This document shows, in pieces, positions 39,688 through 48,325 of a stretch of DNA of 52,848 nt. The DNA is from Bacillota bacterium (GTDB lineage: Bacteria > Bacillota > Syntrophomonadia > Syntrophomonadales > Syntrophomonadaceae): positions 1 to 52,848 of the forward strand of contig JAEWZB010000022.1 in NCBI GenBank assembly GCA_023395515.1, read 5' to 3'. The notes under the pieces are model-generated. The model was given only the letters and a program-made list of their open reading frames with translations, ran no database searches and was not told the origin of the DNA. Every line of letters begins with the position of its first letter. The stretch's first letter is position 1. The position numbers were made by a program, and so were the translations under genes.

Positions 39688-42168
39688 TTACGCCTTACCC
39701 CTAACCTTTTTTATCTCCACTAACTCCACCCCATGTACGGGTAAGGCTATGGTTCCATTATATTCGCCCTCTAATACTACATTTTCTATAGTCATTTTCG
39801 GGTAGTTGTTATTTTTCAGATATTTGATTGCTTCGGGGGTCATTTCTTGGGGAGCTCCCATTTCCAACCACTTATCATAAGCTGAGCCATGCTGGCGGTT
39901 CAAAGCATAACGAGTAATTTTATGCTTACCTTCCAGCCCTGATATTTTAAGCTTCATTTCCTGAGTCAGTTTATTTTCATATATTTCATATCTGTCGGTA
40001 TGACTAAGCCGGGAAGTATCACCCGCCATAAAGGCATCATCAAAACCGGCTAGGTTATAGGCTAATATCTGCACACCCGTATTATCTTTAGTTACGATAT
40101 ATCCGGCCCCTTTTTCGAGAATCGTGTCACCTAGTTTATTTAATAAACAATAAGCGAAATACGCCGGTTTTTTTATACCATCTTTATTTATTAATCCGAC
40201 ATTTCCGTAAAAAGGTACTACTTCCCCGGATGTTTCTTCAGTAATATCAGTAAAGGTTCCATAAGTTAAGCTCGCGGTTAAACCGCTACAGCTTATTATA
40301 TTATATATAATAAATGGGGCTGCATAAGCGGTATCATAAATTAGACTGCGGCTATCGGCAAGACTCCAGCCGTTAATATATAATTCAGGCTTATAGCCTA
40401 AGATTTGCTCTATTGGGAAACAGGCCTGTTCTAAAGCTTGACTAGGGTTTAAGCATTCTTTCGGGTATAAGTGTAAGGACATAAAATCCAGCGGCAGGTG
40501 TTCTGTATAACAATATAATAAGAAAGCTTCTAAGCAGCTATTATCCTTAACGGCTGAGTAAGCCATAGCGGAGCCTCCTACTTTAATGTTGGAGGAAATA
40601 GCTTTTATAGTTAATACGGCTATTTTATAGAAACGAAAATAATCCTCTTTTTCTCCGACTTCCGGGTAATTTTTTAATACTGCTTGATTTTCTATTGCAA
40701 AATACCAGGTTGCTACTGCTTCTAAGCTATAGCGGTTTATTAAGTGCCGGATAAAAGCTTTAATCACAGCCTTAGGCGAACCTATAGCAGTACCTTCCCT
40801 ATTTTTAAAGTCAGTCTTAAAGCCTAATTGGATAAAAGGTTTAATGTTATTTTCCAGCAAGTTATCAATTAAGTCATCGATATGATCCCAATTATAGGAT
40901 ATTTCACCTTCAGGATGATTCGGGTAATTCACCCTAATATCAGAAAATATGTCCGGCAGCCTTACCTGCTCCCAGGCTATTTCGTTTTGTATTTCTTGCA
41001 GTTGTGACTCCCATTCCATTTTTAGTTCCTGGGCAGACGGGGTACAGGAGATTAATTTTCGCCGGTATGGCTCCCACCTATCTCCGGCTTTATTAGCATC
41101 TATCTCCATATGTATAGTTTCTGTTACGGCATTTTCATTATTGGCCGGTAGAGCTTGGTCTTTTTCTAAATAAGCAAATAATGACTCTAAGACAGAGGAG
41201 TGCTCCACATCTAAATAATTGCGGCTGGTAAATTTATCCGCCGGTTCAGGAGCGGGAAATATATTGATATTTTTCAACTGAGAGCCATCTTTTAAACGCA
41301 TTTCGGGCTTATCAATTTTTTGGGTAGCATGGTGCTGATAAGTTAAGCGTACATATTCCGACGGAGTTAAGCCTAATTCTTGCTTAAACAGTTTATTAAG
41401 AGCAGTTACATTCGCATATCCTAAGGCAGCCGCTATCTCCATATTGCTTTTATTCGAATATAATAACAAGGAAATGGCCTTGTTCAGCCTAGCCTGGTTT
41501 AAATATTCCTGAAATGACATGCCTAATTTTTCTTTTATAAAATGAGATAAGTAATGATAATTTAGATGTTCTACCGCCCCGATATCTTTAAGCGTGATTT
41601 TTTTATCTAAGTTCATATCTATATATTCGATAATACGTTGTAATCTGTTCAAGTCACTATCTGAGTTTATGTCCATATCTTCTTTTTTATAAAAGGGACT
41701 AACCGAAAAGAGCTCTCCGGTTAATAAGTATAAACTGCTGGCTAGTCTGGATCTAAAGCCTAATTGCTGAGTATTCAGTTCCCAGACTACCTGGGCTAAG
41801 TATTTTCTGACTTTATTTCTGAGCGGCTCATTAGATTCGTGTAATAAAACGGAGTTACAATCCATGTATAGATTGGCAAAATTAAGATACATTTCCCTAT
41901 AAAATTCGGGGTTAATCAGTACCTGCAGCAATAAATTAGGCTCGGCGATCATAAAAACATTATGAATTTCTTGACTATTCATAAATACTACATCACCAGT
42001 TTTTAAAACATGTATATCCTGACCAATCCTAATCTTAAGAGTCCCCTCTAAGACCATGGTCATTTCCATCTGTTTATGCCAATGCAGTTCGCTTTGGCTA
42101 AAACTATGTATAACCGCTTTTACGGGCAATTCATTTTCTGGGCGAATAAACTCATAGTAATAGGCCAT
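39688..42168 (-). CDS. AraC-type regulator fused to a GH39-like domain
   Basis: The 826-residue protein has three parts. Residues 1-150 form a cupin sensor (SQSELHWHKQMEM, EIHNVF). Residues about 176-275 form an AraC DNA-binding domain with two helix-turn-helix motifs. Residues about 310-800 resemble a GH39 (beta-xylosidase/iduronidase) barrel. In the barrel the acid/base region reads WYFAIENQ (Glu493 kept) but the nucleophile region, usually TEW, reads INGWSLADS (Asn599-Gly600), so it probably no longer hydrolyses sugars and acts as a sensor. Such fusions regulate plant-polysaccharide or surface-glycan genes, but no sugar gene is near. AAAGGATG precedes the ATG. Confidence 0.8.
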   Translation of the reverse strand: MAYYYEFIRPENELPVKAVIHSFSQSELHWHKQMEMTMVLEGTLKIRIGQDIHVLKTGDVVFMNSQEIHNVFMIAEPNLLLQVLINPEFYREMYLNFANLYMDCNSVLLHESNEPLRNKVRKYLAQVVWELNTQQLGFRSRLASSLYLLTGELFSVSPFYKKEDMDINSDSDLNRLQRIIEYIDMNLDKKITLKDIGAVEHLNYHYLSHFIKEKLGMSFQEYLNQARLNKAISLLLYSNKSNMEIAAALGYANVTALNKLFKQELGLTPSEYVRLTYQHHATQKIDKPEMRLKDGSQLKNINIFPAPEPADKFTSRNYLDVEHSSVLESLFAYLEKDQALPANNENAVTETIHMEIDANKAGDRWEPYRRKLISCTPSAQELKMEWESQLQEIQNEIAWEQVRLPDIFSDIRVNYPNHPEGEISYNWDHIDDLIDNLLENNIKPFIQLGFKTDFKNREGTAIGSPKAVIKAFIRHLINRYSLEAVATWYFAIENQAVLKNYPEVGEKEDYFRFYKIAVLTIKAISSNIKVGGSAMAYSAVKDNSCLEAFLLYCYTEHLPLDFMSLHLYPKECLNPSQALEQACFPIEQILGYKPELYINGWSLADSRSLIYDTAYAAPFIIYNIISCSGLTASLTYGTFTDITEETSGEVVPFYGNVGLINKDGIKKPAYFAYCLLNKLGDTILEKGAGYIVTKDNTGVQILAYNLAGFDDAFMAGDTSRLSHTDRYEIYENKLTQEMKLKISGLEGKHKITRYALNRQHGSAYDKWLEMGAPQEMTPEAIKYLKNNNYPKMTIENVVLEGEYNGTIALPVHGVELVEIKKVRGKA

Positions 42169-42252
42169 TTTTACATCCTTTATTGATCAATATATTTATA
42201 TAAGTCTTAATTCTGAAAATAGTAAATTTACCTGTTGTAATATAATTTTATA

Positions 42253-43023
42253 TTAACAGATATTTTTTTGGCAATACGTTACTATAGCGGCCATAAGCTG
42301 TTGCTCATGTTCAATAGTTGCATACCAGTGGTCAGCCCCTTCAATCAGATGCAGCTCACCCTGATCACCTAGTAGTTCCTTTATTTTCACTGAAATATAC
42401 GGCGGGACTACCTCGTCATTAGTACCATGTATAGCACATACTTGAGCTTTAAGTTCTGTTATCAATTTATATAGATTAATTTCTATCATTGCATCTATAG
42501 CCTGTTTACTCAGCTTATTTCCGCCTACATCAATATAATTATTATTCATATAGCATTTAAGCTTTTCTCCCCTAATATCCTGGGTTAATACGGTCAGCAT
42601 ATTATTAGCCGGGCTCATTAAAATAAGCTTATTAATAGCTGCGGGAATTTCGGCAGCCGTCATAATCGAGACTGCTCCTCCCATACTAAACCCTAATAAG
42701 TTAATATTATTCTCATCAATAAAACTAAGATTTCGGGCATAGTCAATTACGGCTTTACAATCCTCTACTTCGGTATTAATAGTCATTGCGCAGAACTCTC
42801 CATCACTTTCCCCACTGCCCAGAAAATCAAACCTTATCGAAGCTATGCCTAACTTTTCTAAGGCCCGGGATATCTTAACAAACATAAAATGAGGTTCATC
42901 CCGGTTGGCGGTAAAGCCATGACATAATATTAAACAAGGCATACGACCTTGGTATTTATCGGGAATATGTATAGAACCCCGCATGGTTTTACCATCTCTT
43001 ATTATTTCTATAGGCCGGATCAT
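42253..43023 (-). CDS. Alpha/beta hydrolase
   Basis: The 256-residue protein has the serine hydrolase fold: nucleophile elbow GFSMGG (Ser113), Asp203 in GTNDEVVPP, and His232 in GADHWY, a full catalytic triad. The oxyanion side is LCHGFTANRDE (33-43). It resembles cinnamoyl/feruloyl esterase-like and dienelactone-type hydrolases; substrate unknown. It lies 84 bp upstream of the AraC-type regulator on the same strand and could be co-transcribed. GCGAGGTGTAG precedes the ATG. Confidence 0.82.
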   Translation of the reverse strand: MIRPIEIIRDGKTMRGSIHIPDKYQGRMPCLILCHGFTANRDEPHFMFVKISRALEKLGIASIRFDFLGSGESDGEFCAMTINTEVEDCKAVIDYARNLSFIDENNINLLGFSMGGAVSIMTAAEIPAAINKLILMSPANNMLTVLTQDIRGEKLKCYMNNNYIDVGGNKLSKQAIDAMIEINLYKLITELKAQVCAIHGTNDEVVPPYISVKIKELLGDQGELHLIEGADHWYATIEHEQQLMAAIVTYCQKNIC

Positions 43024-43126
43024 TTTCTACACCTCGCATTTTATTATTTGAGCTATTAATACAATTCCCCACTGAACGAATCTCGTTCACCAGCCGTCCT
43101 GTCCCCTTATTTTATACCATAAACAC

Positions 43127-43157
43127 CACAAGTAGCGGAGGAAGTCCGCTACTTGTG
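43127..43157 (-). terminator. Terminator of the nuo/HdrD-like operon
   Basis: CACAAGTAGCGGA (43127-43139) and TCCGCTACTTGTG (43145-43157) form a perfect 13-bp stem with a 5-base loop, 22 bp after the stop at 43180. The T-run on the minus strand is interrupted (GTGTTTATGG), so efficiency may be moderate. Confidence 0.75.
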
Positions 43158-43179
43158 CATTAATTATATCATATCATCT

Positions 43180-45324
43180 TTAGTTATTAGTATTTTCCGC
43201 CGGTTTTACTCTGCTCCATAATAATTCGGCTACATCCATAACTTTAGTTACTTCGTCACCGCTTTCCTTAACTCCGTCATTTATCATAGTTAAGCAGAAC
43301 GGACAGTTGGTTATAATCATTTCCGGCTGGGGTTCCAGCAATTGGTCGGTTCTGGTCTGGTTGATGCGTTTAAAGCCTTCCTTAACTTCTTCTTCCAGCC
43401 ACATCCGGCCTCCGCCGGCTCCACAACAAAAACCAAATTCTTTAGATTTTTCGATTTCCTTAATGTTGCCGCCGGCGGCCTTAATAACTTCCCGAGGCGG
43501 CATATAGACTCCATTGTGCCGGCCTAAGAAACAAGAATCATGATAACTTACCTTGACTTCCGCTTTATTAGGCTTAATTTTTCCTTCTGCTACTAATTTA
43601 GCCAGAATTTCAGTGTAGTGATATACTTCATAGTTACCCTTCATTTGCGGGTACTCATTCTTAAGGGTGTTATAACCATGAGGACATACGGTAATTATCT
43701 TTTTAACCCCATAATTATTAAAGGTTTCTATATTTTGCCCGGCTAAGGTTTGGAATAAATATTCATTACCTAAGCGGCGCGCTGAGTCTCCGCAACATAC
43801 TTCTTCAGTGCCCAGGTAACCAAATTTAACTCCGGCTTCATGGAGAAGATTTATTAAAGCTTCCCCGACTTTCTTATAGCGGTCGTCAAAGGCTACCGCA
43901 CAGCCTGCATATAATAAATACTCAAACTCCCCGCCATCTTCCGGCAGTAAGTTAACTTTATCCCGAACATTTCTTTCTGTTAACCAGTCGGCTCGAGAAG
44001 CCCAACCTACTCCCCAAGGGTTGTAGTTTCTTTCCATATTAGTAAAAGCGTTTTGTGCTTCACTAGGCATATCCCCTTGCCACATAACTAAATTACGGCG
44101 CATTTCCACGATTTTAGGAATATGCTCAATATAGAAGGGGCAATGTTCCATACAGGCTCCACAGTTGGTACAATCCCATATAGCTTCAGTAGTAACTACA
44201 TCATAAAGCAGACTTTGTTCCATAGGATTTACCTGCTCGGCAGCTTCATCAGTCATAGCCATAGCTTCCGCATCTTCCGGCTGATTTCTAGCTTCTAGTA
44301 AATAAGGAGCTTTAGCATCTAAATGCTGTCTCATAGCCTGAATTAACTGCAGTTTAGGATTAAGAGCTTTACCCGTATTGTAAGCCGGACAATTTTCTTG
44401 ACAGCGGCCGCAACGGCTGCAGGCATCCAGGTCTAATAAATCCTTCCAGGCAAATTCCTCAATATTTTCTACCCCAAAGGTTTCAGCTTCTTCAATATTT
44501 TCTACCATTCTTACCGCACCTTTATTAAAGTCACGGAAGAAATAATTAAACATACTGGTAAATATATGCCATAGCTTAGTGCGGGGAATCATGCCTATAA
44601 ATAGGAAAGATATAGCCATATGGAACCACCATACTATTCTATGCCAGACTAACACACTTTCTAAAGCTGCTCCGCCAAATAGTCCGGCAAATATCCAGCC
44701 AATCGGTGAAGCAGTTTGTTCATAAGCTATTTGCGCCATGGTAGCAGATAACTGAATCTGACCTGCTATTCTTAGCCCTTCCAGGAAATAACCGGTTAAT
44801 AATATGGTACCAATTAATAATAATATCCAGCCATCGAGAGGTTTGTTGTCATTTAAGCGGTCCGGTTTAACTATATACCTGATTACCGCCAGCACAATTA
44901 TACCAATCAGAGCCAGGAAGCCTAAAACATCTACTATACTGGAGAAATAAACATAGAAACTGCCGGTCATAGGCGGAAGTCCAGTTTTATCCCACATGGC
45001 AAAAAAGCCGGTAGCTATAAATAAAAATATGAATCCCCAAAACAGTAAGAAATGCATCCAACCTGCTAAAGGTTTCCTTATGACTCGGGTATGGGCAAAA
45101 GTATTAATTAAAAAGGATATAGATCTTTCCACCAGCCGGTCATTACGGTGTACTTCACCTTTAGCCAGACGCCATATTTGAATTCTTTGATAAGCTCCAT
45201 ATAAGAAAAATCCTATCGGGAGCAGCATAATAATATAAATCAACCATTCGTAAGGAATGTTAGCGCCCACGACTCGCATGGGAATATCATAACCGCCTTG
45301 TAGCTCACGAAAAGCAAAAATCAT
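43180..45324 (-). CDS. Membrane-bound HdrD-like iron-sulfur oxidoreductase, ETF:menaquinone oxidoreductase type (DUF224)
   Basis: The chosen start is ATG 45324, preceded by GAGGAGGATACAGTA; it gives 714 residues. The N-terminal part (about 25-250) has six membrane segments of the NarI/cytochrome b type with His residues for haem. Then come two [4Fe-4S] motifs (CSRCGRCQENC from residue 302, CTNCGACMEHC from 385) and two CCG domains. The first has YAGCAV, VCCGDS (510-511) and CPHG (547-550), where Gly550 replaces the usual second Cys of CxxC; the second is intact (CCGAGGG at 633, CPFC at 674-677). Such proteins pass electrons between ETF and menaquinone in syntrophic butyrate oxidation. It is the last gene of the nuo operon (66-bp gap). 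Confidence 0.85.
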   Translation of the reverse strand: MIFAFRELQGGYDIPMRVVGANIPYEWLIYIIMLLPIGFFLYGAYQRIQIWRLAKGEVHRNDRLVERSISFLINTFAHTRVIRKPLAGWMHFLLFWGFIFLFIATGFFAMWDKTGLPPMTGSFYVYFSSIVDVLGFLALIGIIVLAVIRYIVKPDRLNDNKPLDGWILLLIGTILLTGYFLEGLRIAGQIQLSATMAQIAYEQTASPIGWIFAGLFGGAALESVLVWHRIVWWFHMAISFLFIGMIPRTKLWHIFTSMFNYFFRDFNKGAVRMVENIEEAETFGVENIEEFAWKDLLDLDACSRCGRCQENCPAYNTGKALNPKLQLIQAMRQHLDAKAPYLLEARNQPEDAEAMAMTDEAAEQVNPMEQSLLYDVVTTEAIWDCTNCGACMEHCPFYIEHIPKIVEMRRNLVMWQGDMPSEAQNAFTNMERNYNPWGVGWASRADWLTERNVRDKVNLLPEDGGEFEYLLYAGCAVAFDDRYKKVGEALINLLHEAGVKFGYLGTEEVCCGDSARRLGNEYLFQTLAGQNIETFNNYGVKKIITVCPHGYNTLKNEYPQMKGNYEVYHYTEILAKLVAEGKIKPNKAEVKVSYHDSCFLGRHNGVYMPPREVIKAAGGNIKEIEKSKEFGFCCGAGGGRMWLEEEVKEGFKRINQTRTDQLLEPQPEMIITNCPFCLTMINDGVKESGDEVTKVMDVAELLWSRVKPAENTNN

Positions 45325-45390
45325 TACTGTATCCTCCTCATATATTTCGACATGTGTTGCTGCCAAGATCTATATTAACTTCCAGACTAG

Positions 45391-46803
45391 CTAGAAGAAT
45401 AAATTTAGAGCTGACTGAACCAACTTAGATAATGGTGCGGGATAAACCCCTAAAAATATAGTCCCGGCTAAACAGGTCCACAAGGCCAACTGGGCGGAGA
45501 AACCTATCTTAATAGGGCTGTTGTCTTCTACCTCGCCAATGTACATGGCTTTGGCCACATTAAGATAGTAATAGACCGATACCATACTCATGATCAAACC
45601 GATAAAGGCTAACCATAAATATCCGGCTTGAATAGCCCCGGCAAATAGATAGAATTTACCTACAAATCCCGCTAAAGGTGGTATACCGGCTAATGATAAC
45701 AAGCAAACCGTCATTATAGCTGCCATTACTGGAGAACGTTTGCCTAAACCGCTAAAGGCCTTTATATCAGTACTGCCGGCTGCCAATTCTACCGAGGTGG
45801 CTACCGCAAATGCACCTAAGTTGGAGAAAACATAAAGCATAGCGTAGAAAAGGACACCCTTTAAGCCATAGGAATTAAAAGCTATTAAACCCACTAATAT
45901 ATAACCGGCTTGAGCAATACTGGAATAAGCTAAAAGTCTCTTAATATTAGTTTGTTTTAAAGCCATCAGATTTCCCGCCAGGATAGTTAAGGCAGCTAAT
46001 AGGGCCATTAAAAAGCCCCAATCAAACTGGGCTAAAGGTAATCCAATCACAAATACCCTGACTAAAGCTGCAAAACCAGCCGCTTTAGATGCCACCGCTA
46101 AAAAGGCGGTAACTGGTGTAGGTGCTCCTTGATAAATATCCGGTGCCCACATATGAAAAGGTATAATAGAAATTTTAAAAGCAAATCCCGCCATCACCAG
46201 TACTATCCCAGTAATCAGGACCGGCTCTAAGCTTAGATTAGCAGCTATGGCGCTGATAATGGTAGTGCCGGATACCGCATATACTAAGCTCATACCAAAT
46301 AATAATACAGCGGAGGATATAGCTCCTAAAATCAAATACTTTAAGCCCGCTTCGGCCGAAAGTTCATCATTTAACAGGTAAGCTGTCAAAATGTAAAAGC
46401 TTACCGTCATTAATTCTAAACCGATATACAAAGTCATTAGTTCATTAGCACAAGCCATAATAATCATACCTAATAAGGCAAAAACCATAAAGGCGTAAAA
46501 TTCGGCAGTTCGTTTGCCAAATTCTGTAATATAGTCCTTAGCACTTAACATAACTAGAATAGCGGCGGCTAAAAATAACAACTTAAAGAAACTGCCAAAA
46601 TTATCTATGACATAAACCCCATTAAATAAAGAGGCTTCGGTACCATATGAGTAAATAGCATTTAACAGAATTACTATAAGGGCTATTAAAGTGAAGCCAC
46701 CTACTATGGTTTTGCCCTTCTCGGGCAGGGTCAGAGCTAATACAAGTCCTAAAAGGCCTAGCACAGCTATAAGAATTTCAGTCGATAAGAGAGTAATATC
46801 CAT
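45391..46803 (-). CDS. nuoN: NADH-quinone oxidoreductase-like subunit N
   Basis: The 470-residue protein has about 14 membrane segments and the antiporter-type core with FHMWAPDIYQGAPTPVTAF (about 217-235), a signature of NuoN/L/M proteins, and LLAYSSIAQAGYILVG near 289. It is one of three large proton-pumping subunits of the complex I membrane arm. It overlaps the nuoM stop by one base, so translation is coupled. It ends the nuo part of the operon and is followed by the HdrD-like gene. Confidence 0.95.
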   Translation of the reverse strand: MDITLLSTEILIAVLGLLGLVLALTLPEKGKTIVGGFTLIALIVILLNAIYSYGTEASLFNGVYVIDNFGSFFKLLFLAAAILVMLSAKDYITEFGKRTAEFYAFMVFALLGMIIMACANELMTLYIGLELMTVSFYILTAYLLNDELSAEAGLKYLILGAISSAVLLFGMSLVYAVSGTTIISAIAANLSLEPVLITGIVLVMAGFAFKISIIPFHMWAPDIYQGAPTPVTAFLAVASKAAGFAALVRVFVIGLPLAQFDWGFLMALLAALTILAGNLMALKQTNIKRLLAYSSIAQAGYILVGLIAFNSYGLKGVLFYAMLYVFSNLGAFAVATSVELAAGSTDIKAFSGLGKRSPVMAAIMTVCLLSLAGIPPLAGFVGKFYLFAGAIQAGYLWLAFIGLIMSMVSVYYYLNVAKAMYIGEVEDNSPIKIGFSAQLALWTCLAGTIFLGVYPAPLSKLVQSALNLFF

Positions 46804-48311
46804 TAGAAGATCCCTCCAATCTGAATAGAACCAATCTGTGCTAGTAAAGATCCTACTCCATTATTAATTAAATCCATGAGAGCAAAGGGGAAAAATCCGC
46901 CTAAAATAATAGCTGCTCCCAAAACTAATAAAGGTACCATTTCTACACCTTTTAAGTCTTGTAAATGATCCCATTCTTCCCGCCGGGGACCAAATAAAAC
47001 CGTGCCTAAAGTTCTTAAAATATAGACTGCGGTAAAAATAATACCTGATACGGCAATTATGGTCAACACCTTAAAAGTGCTAAAAGCTCCAATAAATATG
47101 GTAAACTCACCTACAAAGTTTACTAGTCCCGGTAAGCCTAAGGAGGCTAGTCCGGCTAACATAAACCCGGTGGCTAATCTAGGCATCTGATGAGCTAAGC
47201 CCCCCAAGTCATCAATGTTTCTGGTATGGCTTTTTTCATATAAGTTGCCGATCATGGCAAAGAATAAGGCCGCCATTACCCCGTGAGCAAACATCATAAT
47301 TATAGCTCCATTAAGACTGATTAAGTTCAGGGCCGCTATACCTATTAATACGTAACCCATGTGGCTGACACTGGAATAACCTACAATATATTTCAGGTCT
47401 CTTTGGCTTAAACAAATCAAAGCGGCATAAACGATATTACCGATAGCCAGAACGGCTATTATAGGTGCAATTACCTGGGCACCTTCCGGTAATAAAAATA
47501 ACCCTATCCGGATAAGTCCATAGCCCCCGATTTTTTTCAGCACCCCGGCGTGAATCATACTGACCGCCGTAGGAGCCCCGGCGTATCCATCCGGTGACCA
47601 GGCATGGAAAGGGAACATGGAAAGTAAAGTTCCAAAACCAAAAGCCATAAGGGCAAATACCAGAATCTGAAATCCAGTGGAGAACTGCATAGTAGCCAGT
47701 TCAAAAATATCCATGGTCGGAGTTCCATTCATTAAATAGGATTGCACAAATAGCATGATAAGTCCTATTAGCAAGAAAGCACTTCCGATTAACAGATAAA
47801 TAGTCAGCTTCATACCGGCATATTCTTTAGTAACTCTTTTACTGCTTCCCCACATGATAACCATCAGGTAAATGGGTATTACTACCACTTCATAGAAGAG
47901 GAAGAAGATAAATAAATCAGTGGTAAGAAAAGTTCCCATAACTCCGGTTATTAAAATCAGTAATAAAACGAAAAACTCTTTTATCCGGTCTTTAATTTGC
48001 CAAGAAGCAAAAACGGCGCTAAATCCGATTAAGGTAGTTAACAAAAGCATAGGTATACTAATACCGTCTACACCTAAAGCATAAGTAACTCCTAAATCAG
48101 CCGTCCACGGTATTCTTTCCACAAACTGCAGACCGCCTATGGTTTGGTCATAACTTACAAAAACAATTATAGATAAAGCCAGACTTATGAAGGTGGTTAT
48201 AGCGGCCATTATCTTAATAAGTTTTACTTGCTCTCTAGGTATTAACATAATAATGATTGCTGCAATTATCGGTAAAAAAAGCGTTAAAGATAATATTGGA
48301 AAATTAGCCAT
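46803..48311 (-). CDS. nuoM: NADH-quinone oxidoreductase-like subunit M
   Basis: The 502-residue protein has about 14 membrane segments, with the core motifs FPFHAWSPDGYAGAPTAVSM (about 226-245) and KYIVGYSSVSHMGYVLIG (about 306-323). FFLFYEVVVIPIYLMV (about 135-150) contains the conserved glutamate of transmembrane helix 5. This matches NuoM. It lies 14 bp after nuoL and overlaps the nuoN start. Together with L and N it forms the proton-translocating modules. Confidence 0.95.
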   Translation of the reverse strand: MANFPILSLTLFLPIIAAIIIMLIPREQVKLIKIMAAITTFISLALSIIVFVSYDQTIGGLQFVERIPWTADLGVTYALGVDGISIPMLLLTTLIGFSAVFASWQIKDRIKEFFVLLLILITGVMGTFLTTDLFIFFLFYEVVVIPIYLMVIMWGSSKRVTKEYAGMKLTIYLLIGSAFLLIGLIMLFVQSYLMNGTPTMDIFELATMQFSTGFQILVFALMAFGFGTLLSMFPFHAWSPDGYAGAPTAVSMIHAGVLKKIGGYGLIRIGLFLLPEGAQVIAPIIAVLAIGNIVYAALICLSQRDLKYIVGYSSVSHMGYVLIGIAALNLISLNGAIIMMFAHGVMAALFFAMIGNLYEKSHTRNIDDLGGLAHQMPRLATGFMLAGLASLGLPGLVNFVGEFTIFIGAFSTFKVLTIIAVSGIIFTAVYILRTLGTVLFGPRREEWDHLQDLKGVEMVPLLVLGAAIILGGFFPFALMDLINNGVGSLLAQIGSIQIGGIF

Positions 48312-48325
48312 CTAAAGTCACCCCC

